A stretch of 64,000 bases of DNA from Microbacterium pygmaeum. Its GTDB lineage: Bacteria; Actinomycetota; Actinomycetes; Actinomycetales; Microbacteriaceae. Location: NCBI RefSeq assembly GCF_900100885.1, contig NZ_LT629692.1, positions 1,674,001 to 1,738,000 of the forward strand, in the 5' to 3' direction. Positions 60,818-64,000 of this stretch are shown piece after piece (positions within the stretch are counted from its first letter, which is position 1; every line of letters starts with the position of its first letter). A program made the position numbers and the translations under genes. The notes beneath the pieces were generated by a model that was given only the letters and a program-made list of their open reading frames with translations, searched no databases and was not told the DNA's origin.

Positions 60818-62197
60818 TCAGGTGATGGTGATGTCTGAGAGTTGCCAGGTGTGGTCGAAGGCTGCGGCGGTGGGGCCGTAGATGCGGAAGTAGGCGAACC
60901 ATCCTCTTCCGGGGAGCGTTTGCACCCAGGCGTCTTGATGTCCGGCGGGTTCCTCGTGACCAAACGCGAGTATCGCGGAGTGTCCGTCGAGGCGGCCATT
61001 GAGTTCGAAGAGGGAGCGGACGGCGGCGTTGCCTTGCGGGGCATCGATCTGCGAGCGGGTCTCTGCGTCGTAGACCGTCAGTGACCAGAACAGTCCGGCG
61101 GGTACCGGCAACGGGACTGTCAGCATGTACGAGCGGCCGCCGTCGAGATACGCACCAGAGGAGTCTCTCGCGGCGAACCAGTACAACGACCCGGTACCGG
61201 CCTGCCGGCGGAACATGACGGGAGAGGTGGCGATGGCTTGGTAGAACCATGTCTCCCGCGCGTCCACGTCGGTGATCGCGCCGATCCCGAAGTTCGCGTT
61301 CTCCGGGCGGAGCGTGACCCATTCCCAGTGCCGGTCTGGCCAGACGACTCGATCGGGGCGGCGATCAGCGAGCGACTGGACACGCAGTTGCGCGTCGGCG
61401 TCGATAGCCGCTGCCCGCAGAATTCGCGACATCCGCTCGTCTGGCTGGAAGGGAGCGTTCGCGCGGATGCCGAGCACGGCAAGCTCGCCGAGGTGCGCGC
61501 GATCGTCGGGGTGCGCCGGTTCTGAGGCGACGTACTCGTGCAGCAGTCTCCAGTACTCCAGCGTGCCCTGCACGGCGAGGGGCGTCGTGTCCTGCGGGCG
61601 TCCGGTCAGGTCGATCCACGTCGGTGGTGACCAGCCGGTGGCGTCGGAGAGAGGCTCGACCCGCACAGAACGCAATAGCTCCACCGCCGCGTCGACGTCC
61701 CCGTGTTGCGGGATTGCGCGGAGGCCAACCACAACGCGGTACCCCGCAGCGCGGTGCACGTAGCCGTCCGTCGGGAGCTCCCCGTCGTAGTCCAGCGCGA
61801 CGAACGTGTGGCGGGCGCCGCGTCCTTCCTCGGGTCCCGGAATGCCCAGATCACTGATCCAGCTCTGATCCACGTTCAACGCGGCGCCCACGATCGGACC
61901 GGCAGGGATCGTGACGACAAGCGGCCCCGCAGTCACATCGAGGAGCACCGGCGCATACGGCGTATCCGAGTTGAGGGTGAACCCCACCTGCCCCGGCCGT
62001 GTGTCCATCGTCCCGAACACCCGGTTGGGCTCGATGCCCACCGCCTTCGTGCCAGCGAAGATCGCCATCCCCGACACGGCCGGAAAAAAGTGCTTGTAGC
62101 AGACGACTGCCCGGGCGTAGTCGGCATCGTCGTACGCCGCCGCGATCGTTTCCGCAGTCGGGAAGCCACCCGAGAACTCATATCCGTTGGTCAACAT
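60818..62197 (-). CDS. DUF1254/DUF1214 protein, copy 2
   Basis: 459-residue protein related in layout to the one at 41974. N-terminal region VVCYKHFFPAVSGMAIFAGTK with FTLNSDTPYAPVLLDVTAGPLVVTIP; C-terminal region VPAGLFWSLTVYDAETRSQI and GWFAYFRIYGPTAAAFDHTW. Function unknown. ATG 62197 has GAGGAG about 9 bases upstream; the longer frame to 62416 has no such site. Confidence 0.87.
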   Translation of the reverse strand: MLTNGYEFSGGFPTAETIAAAYDDADYARAVVCYKHFFPAVSGMAIFAGTKAVGIEPNRVFGTMDTRPGQVGFTLNSDTPYAPVLLDVTAGPLVVTIPAGPIVGAALNVDQSWISDLGIPGPEEGRGARHTFVALDYDGELPTDGYVHRAAGYRVVVGLRAIPQHGDVDAAVELLRSVRVEPLSDATGWSPPTWIDLTGRPQDTTPLAVQGTLEYWRLLHEYVASEPAHPDDRAHLGELAVLGIRANAPFQPDERMSRILRAAAIDADAQLRVQSLADRRPDRVVWPDRHWEWVTLRPENANFGIGAITDVDARETWFYQAIATSPVMFRRQAGTGSLYWFAARDSSGAYLDGGRSYMLTVPLPVPAGLFWSLTVYDAETRSQIDAPQGNAAVRSLFELNGRLDGHSAILAFGHEEPAGHQDAWVQTLPGRGWFAYFRIYGPTAAAFDHTWQLSDITIT

Positions 62198-62342
62198 CAG
62201 TCCAATCTCCTCAGCGGCCGAAGCGACCTTCGGACGGAACTCACATTGCCATGAAAGGCGGCTGGCATGCCCAGCCCGCAGCCGCCAACAAGCGCACGCC
62301 CGCAAGCCGCTCGCCGACCGGGCGCCAGCGGATAGCGGAGGG

Positions 62343-62951
62343 TTACTGTTCCAGGTTCTTCCGCATCTCCTGGTACGTGCCTGTATTGAGCACCTCTCCA
62401 GTCGTGTCGTCGACAAACTCGACCGCTACGTCGACATCCTCCTGTGGGACCCCAGCGAACTGTTGGTAGAGCGCCCCTGGAACGTAGAAGGCAAGAACAA
62501 GAAGGCTCTCAAGCTGCGAGTATCGCGAGCCGTCGACGGACACGTGGAACGAAGTCATCGCATCGTCAAACTCGACGCCAATGATGGAGTTCGAATCGTC
62601 CGCAATCAGGTCGTCGATTGATGACTGGGTGGACGTGCGCATCCCCGTTAGCAACTCTTCGCGCTGCAGCTTGGTCATCGTGTAGATCACCGCGTCTCCG
62701 TCGACCGCGGCGGACATACCTTTTTCGCCGGCAGCGGCAACGATGTCCTCGTCCGTGAGCGTGTCGTTCGGATCGAGCAGGGACCGGGCAACCCTCACGT
62801 CGACGGTCAGTAGGTCTTCTTCCACCTCGATGGCGCCGGGGGTGGAGTCGTTTTCGCCTTCTGACCCGCCCGTCCCCCCCGAGCAACCGCCGAGGATAAA
62901 AGCTGCGCACAGGACCATCGACGCGACTGTGCTCCGGACAAGTTTCTGCAT
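62343..62951 (-). CDS. Lipoprotein of unknown function
   Basis: 202-residue exported lipoprotein: signal peptide VASMVLCAAFILGGCSGG with lipobox LGGC, a Gly/Ser/Glu linker, then a mixed acidic domain including YTMTKLQREELLTGM and VEFDDAMTSFHVSVDGSRY. I do not recognise the family. ATG 62951 has GGGGA 5 bases upstream. It precedes the DUF1254 gene on the same strand by 145 bases. Confidence 0.8.
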   Translation of the reverse strand: MQKLVRSTVASMVLCAAFILGGCSGGTGGSEGENDSTPGAIEVEEDLLTVDVRVARSLLDPNDTLTDEDIVAAAGEKGMSAAVDGDAVIYTMTKLQREELLTGMRTSTQSSIDDLIADDSNSIIGVEFDDAMTSFHVSVDGSRYSQLESLLVLAFYVPGALYQQFAGVPQEDVDVAVEFVDDTTGEVLNTGTYQEMRKNLEQ

Positions 62952-63120
62952 TCATTCCCCAAGACTGATTGGACAGCCCGAAGCTAGTGGTCATCGGTGG
63001 GCTGTTTGGAACACTACTGCCGCGCCCGGACATCCAAGCCAACCTCGCACGGCGCCCGCAAGCCGGTGGCGTTGCGGGCATGCACTTGATGCGGTGTTGG
63101 TTCGGCGTCAGGCTTGGGAG

Positions 63121-63696
63121 ATGGCGACGCTCACGATCGACTACATCACTTCACTTGACGGATTTGGTGCAGCGACAAACTGGCCCGGGTTCTGGGGTCT
63201 TGCTGGCCGAGAGTACCTGGACTTCCTTGGTGCGGACGCGGACCCGACCGCCACGATGCTCATGGGATCGCACACGTACAACGAGTACGCCCGCATGATC
63301 GAGGCGGGCGAGCCGGGACTTGACTCGATGGCCTCACAGCCAATAGTCGTCTTCTCGAACTCGCTCCACGAACCACTGATCTGGGAGAATGCTCGACTGA
63401 TCGCGGGGGATGCGGTGGAGGCCGTGCGCGAGTTGAAACGAGGCGACTCGCCGCTCGTGACGAACGGCAGCCCCACGCTATGCGCAGCGCTGCTGGCCGC
63501 CGGGCTCGTCGACCGCTACCGGGTGGTCATCTTCCCGGTCATAACGGGAAGAACCGGTTACGCGCGAATCTATGACGGTTGGCCGGATGTCGTCCTGGAC
63601 GACGTCTCCACGCGCACGTTCGACGGCAGTTTGCAGCTTGTCGAGGGCCGGCCACGCATCCTCGACAAGCCGCTACCCGCTGGCGACGTCGAGTAG
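63121..63696 (+). CDS. Dihydrofolate reductase-fold (RibD C-terminal-like) protein
   Basis: 191-residue protein of the DHFR family YyaP/YwjB type: LTIDYITSLDGFGA at the start, ATMLMGSHTYNEYARMI, PIVVFSNSLHEPLIWENARLI, and LVDRYRVVIFPVITGRTGYARI. Probably an NADPH-dependent reductase of unknown substrate, not the housekeeping DHFR. ATG 63121 has GGGAG directly before it, poorly spaced. A 7-bp hairpin ACAGCCC/GGGCTGT lies at 62973-63005. Confidence 0.82.
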   Translation: MATLTIDYITSLDGFGAATNWPGFWGLAGREYLDFLGADADPTATMLMGSHTYNEYARMIEAGEPGLDSMASQPIVVFSNSLHEPLIWENARLIAGDAVEAVRELKRGDSPLVTNGSPTLCAALLAAGLVDRYRVVIFPVITGRTGYARIYDGWPDVVLDDVSTRTFDGSLQLVEGRPRILDKPLPAGDVE

Positions 63697-63845
63697 GAAC
63701 CAGCAGACGCCCGAACGAAGGCGGGTCGTTCAGCGCGCTCGGCATCGATCGCGATCCGCAGACCGGGTATTCCCGCCTGAGGCGACTGGTCCCGGCATTC
63801 TGCGGTCTGTCAGATCGTTGCCGGGGTCGAGAGCGCTGGTGCGGG

Positions 63846-64000
63846 CTATGCGCCGTAGCGAGCGAGGAAGGTCTCGACGGCTTGGTGGATGACGGTGTCG
63901 ATCTCGGCGGCTTCCATCGACCATCCGGGGTGCACGAGCGCTGGCCAGAAAACCGCGGAAGCGATCATTCCGAGAAGCTGCGCGGACGCGGTGGCGCGTG
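63846..64000 (-). CDS. TetR-like regulator, only the C-terminus in window
   Basis: The last 50 codons of a minus-strand gene that continues past the window: SAQLLGMIASAVFWPALVHP, EIDTVIHQAVETFLARYGA and stop. The pattern of a hydrophobic helix and final VETFLARYG resembles the C-terminal domain of TetR/AcrR regulators. It is convergent with the DHFR-like gene. Confidence 0.5.
   Translation of the reverse strand, partial: RATASAQLLGMIASAVFWPALVHPGWSMEAAEIDTVIHQAVETFLARYGA

Noticed and set aside
40833..64000. Prophage, CRISPR array or known defence island
   Set aside because: No structural phage genes, no spaced repeats, and no restriction-modification, Cas, retron or other defence genes were recognised; only VapBC and insertion sequences are mobile-associated.

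Overview
The window is a high-GC actinobacterial chromosome segment, most likely from Microbacteriaceae and probably Microbacterium. The evidence is GTG/TTG starts, many leaderless promoters, an lldR-lldD lactate operon, malate:quinone oxidoreductase, a PASTA-carrying class A penicillin-binding protein, and an actinobacterial tad pilus locus with a 6C small RNA, followed by topA-tmk-holB. The genus is inferred from gene content, not from a marker gene.

Positions 1-40.8 kb look like conserved core. In order: acetate overflow (pta, 5'-truncated by the window edge, and ackA); a beta-phosphoglucomutase-like HAD enzyme overlapping a GH65 disaccharide phosphorylase; DNA replication and repair (dnaX, recR); an EamA transporter; lysC and asd, the first two steps of aspartate-family amino-acid and diaminopimelate synthesis, separated by a structured spacer; mqo; a DUF2207 membrane protein; thymidine kinase; galE; a DUF1295 membrane protein divergent from lldR-lldD across two operators; a phosphomannomutase-like HAD enzyme; tRNA-Pro(CGG); a sortase-anchored surface protein; a metallophosphoesterase; PBP1; a DUF4177-like protein; RidA; acetyl-CoA synthetase; the 6C RNA; the tad cluster (tadA, a TadB-TadC fusion, DUF4244 pilin-like, two TadE-like); topA, tmk, holB; a secreted S33 peptidase; and tRNA-Thr(CGT). 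Acs, Pta-AckA, LldD and Mqo together describe aerobic handling of acetate, lactate and malate.

From tRNA-Thr (40.83 kb) to the end the window looks like an accessory region or island. It carries an excisionase-like HTH remnant fused to a BRCT scrap, a VOC protein, a DUF1254 protein, a lone PAS protein, a GH5 glycosidase ruined by two frameshifts, a stop and loss of the catalytic Glu, and a two-component system with a PepSY-like membrane protein and 11-bp direct-repeat operators. It continues with small membrane proteins, an LPXTG-anchored serine hydrolase with a tandem 267-bp duplication, a TetR regulator, a VapBC pair, a MarR-RidA-MFS operon, adjacent IS110 and IS21 elements, unknown membrane proteins, a serine recombinase with an internal deletion, a second DUF1254 protein, a lipoprotein, a DHFR-fold protein, and the 3' end of a TetR-like gene.

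I saw no CRISPR array, rRNA, prophage or recognisable defence system. The most informative items are the 6C RNA beside the tad locus, the crossed inverted repeats between lysC and asd, the uniform leaderless promoter spacing, the two-component operator arrays, and the decayed island genes.
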